DNA of 64,000 nucleotides from Branchiostoma floridae. Lineage: Eukaryota > Chordata > Leptocardii > Amphioxiformes > Branchiostomatidae. Below, piece by piece: positions 62,849 through 64,000 of the stretch (positions are counted from its first letter, which is position 1; each line of letters begins with the position of its first letter). The notes under the pieces were generated by a model. The model had not been told where the DNA came from. It saw only the letters and a list, made by a program, of their open reading frames with translations, and searched no databases. The position numbers were made by a program, and so were the translations under genes. The DNA is taken from the NCBI RefSeq assembly GCF_000003815.2, contig NC_049990.1, positions 20,351,078 through 20,415,077 of the forward strand, read 5' to 3'.

Positions 62849-63498
62849 GTAAGTAGATAAAGTAGGGGTGGGTACCGGTACAGGAAATACGGGTACAGGT
62901 ACGGTTCAGGTCCAGAGGATCAGGTCCAGATCCAGACCTAAACCTGGACCTGGTTTTTGTGAACGGGCAATACTCAAATCAATGGTCCATTTTGCTACAA
63001 AAGAAATTGTTTGGTGAAGTATCCGACACACACAGGCATTTTAAAATCATATCTTCATGTAAACAAAGCTAACGTTTGACTGTAAAAACTTGATGGAAAT
63101 GACTAAAAACTTTAACTCTACTTCACTCTTGTTATTTTCTTTGACTCAGTAAGCCCTCAAACGTGTGGACACCTGCCGATATAACTTCATTTTCTAATCG
63201 GTTCAAAATCCGGTACACTGATTTTTTTCAGGTCTGTGTTTTGGAACGACCCCTAAGATTAAGCAAATACTATGCAATTGATTTTCAACAGTCATGACTT
63301 GACTTTGAAAAGTGGACATAGGTTCATAATGTCCATTACTTAACTTTAGAACTCAGGTTTCTTTTCTACACATCAGGCTTAATTTTGTATTGGAATGGAA
63401 TGGAATAGTTAATTTCCAGATACTTAGAATATGACAGTTACATATTAGCATTAATTATAGAAATGTAAAACATTTGGTACTTTTTTGCACTCTTACAG
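62849..63498 (+). other. TPP2 intron 8
   Basis: 650 bp; a short GGTCCAGATCC-type direct repeat at about 62900-62950. No gene. Confidence 0.6.
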
Positions 63499-63626
63499 TC
63501 GAGTGTGTGACATCATCTCGGAAGCTGTCAACAAACATGGCGTCATCTTCGTGTCCAGCGCCGGGAACAACGGCCCCGCCCTGACGAGTGTCGGAACTCC
63601 GGGCGGAACGACCTCCAGTATCATTG
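63499..63626 (+). CDS. TPP2: TPP2 exon 9 (oxyanion Asn)
   Basis: 128 nt. Acceptor CACTCTTACAG|, donor CATTG|GTAGGG. Encodes [20 protein letters not shown], then [20 protein letters not shown] and II. The Asn pair of SSAGNNGP includes the oxyanion-hole residue. The catalytic Ser (GTSMSSP-type motif) and the large C-terminal assembly region lie beyond the window's right edge. Confidence 0.97.
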
Positions 63627-63667
63627 GTAGGGATGAGTCAAACAGTTACTGCTGCTGGAGTTTATAT

Positions 63668-63873
63668 ACTGTAAATATAGAAACTTTCACGGTGGTTTGA
63701 TGTTTGCGGTTTTTGCAATGGCCGCTTCACCGCGAACTTAACCACCGCGAACATTTTTCCATGGCAGTAAGAGACTGCAGTGCATGGTGCTACCGCGAAC
63801 TTAAAACTACCGCGAAAAGTCTTCTTTCCGCTACTGCGAAATTAAATCCCTGTGAACTTAAATGCATTTACAG
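63668..63873. mobile_element. CGCGAA-rich MITE, copy 2
   Basis: Same family as 34238-34417 (GTAAGAGACT(G/A)CAGTGCATGG and TGCTACCGCGAA shared). Ends CTGTAAAT / ATTTACAG are inverted. Confidence 0.9.
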
Positions 63874-64000
63874 CACTGTTTAAAAATCGTTATAAATTGC
63901 AGGGACTTAATCAAAAGGGGAAATGAGGCATTTGTGGTGTAGTAGCAGGGTTCTTGCCAATGCTGTTGAGCATAGGGAACCCCTATATCATAGTATATGC

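Overview
This window looks like a piece of an invertebrate chordate genome, most plausibly a lancelet (Branchiostoma). That assignment is an inference. It rests on intron-rich animal genes (choline transporter, tripeptidyl peptidase II, an NRF-6-like acyltransferase), tRNA- and 5S-derived SINEs, many hairpin MITEs, and both known classes of tyrosine-recombinase retrotransposon. Nothing bacterial or viral is seen, and coding DNA is a small part of the window.

Layout. (1) 1-6650: a roughly 90-bp satellite whose every unit carries a small palindrome (TGTGTCA / TGACACA). Its orientation flips near 1.8 kb, giving a foldback arrangement around a 100-N gap (3080-3179). (2) About 7.1-22.28 kb: one plus-strand LINE, broken by two later insertions: a complete Ngaro-type element (8829-14175) inside ORF1 and a CACTA-like DNA element (15310-18493) inside the ORF2 endonuclease. 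In both cases removing exactly the inserted block brings the LINE reading frame back into register. (3) 22.4-26.3 kb: the first three coding exons of SLC5A7 (minus strand); the LINE lies in the next intron or beyond. (4) 27.4-32.6 kb: non-coding DNA with MITEs, a TG-rich tract and a deleted mariner. (5) 32.67-35.48 kb: the last four exons of an NRF-6-like membrane acyltransferase gene (minus strand), with a 5S-type SINE and a MITE in its introns. (6) 37-49 kb: a few orphan minus-strand exons and a tandemly duplicated block. A complete DIRS element (41885-46843, minus strand) sits exactly at a unit junction, and the neighbouring copy preserves the empty site. (7) 49-56.3 kb: little recognisable. 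(8) 56.35-63.63 kb: nine 5' exons of TPP2 (plus strand), running off the right edge, with the start of exon 6 and its 3' splice site present in seven tandem copies.

The host genes appear unrelated to each other. SLC5A7 supplies choline for acetylcholine synthesis, the NRF-6-like protein is a multi-pass membrane acyltransferase homologue, and TPP2 is a giant cytosolic serine exopeptidase. The most unusual content is the mobile DNA. Two structurally complete tyrosine-recombinase retrotransposons of different classes (split direct repeats versus inverted repeats plus an internal complementary region) lie in one window, each with precisely dated boundaries. The Ngaro element also carries a likely 87-nt spliceosomal intron whose removal joins RT/RNase H in frame to the recombinase.
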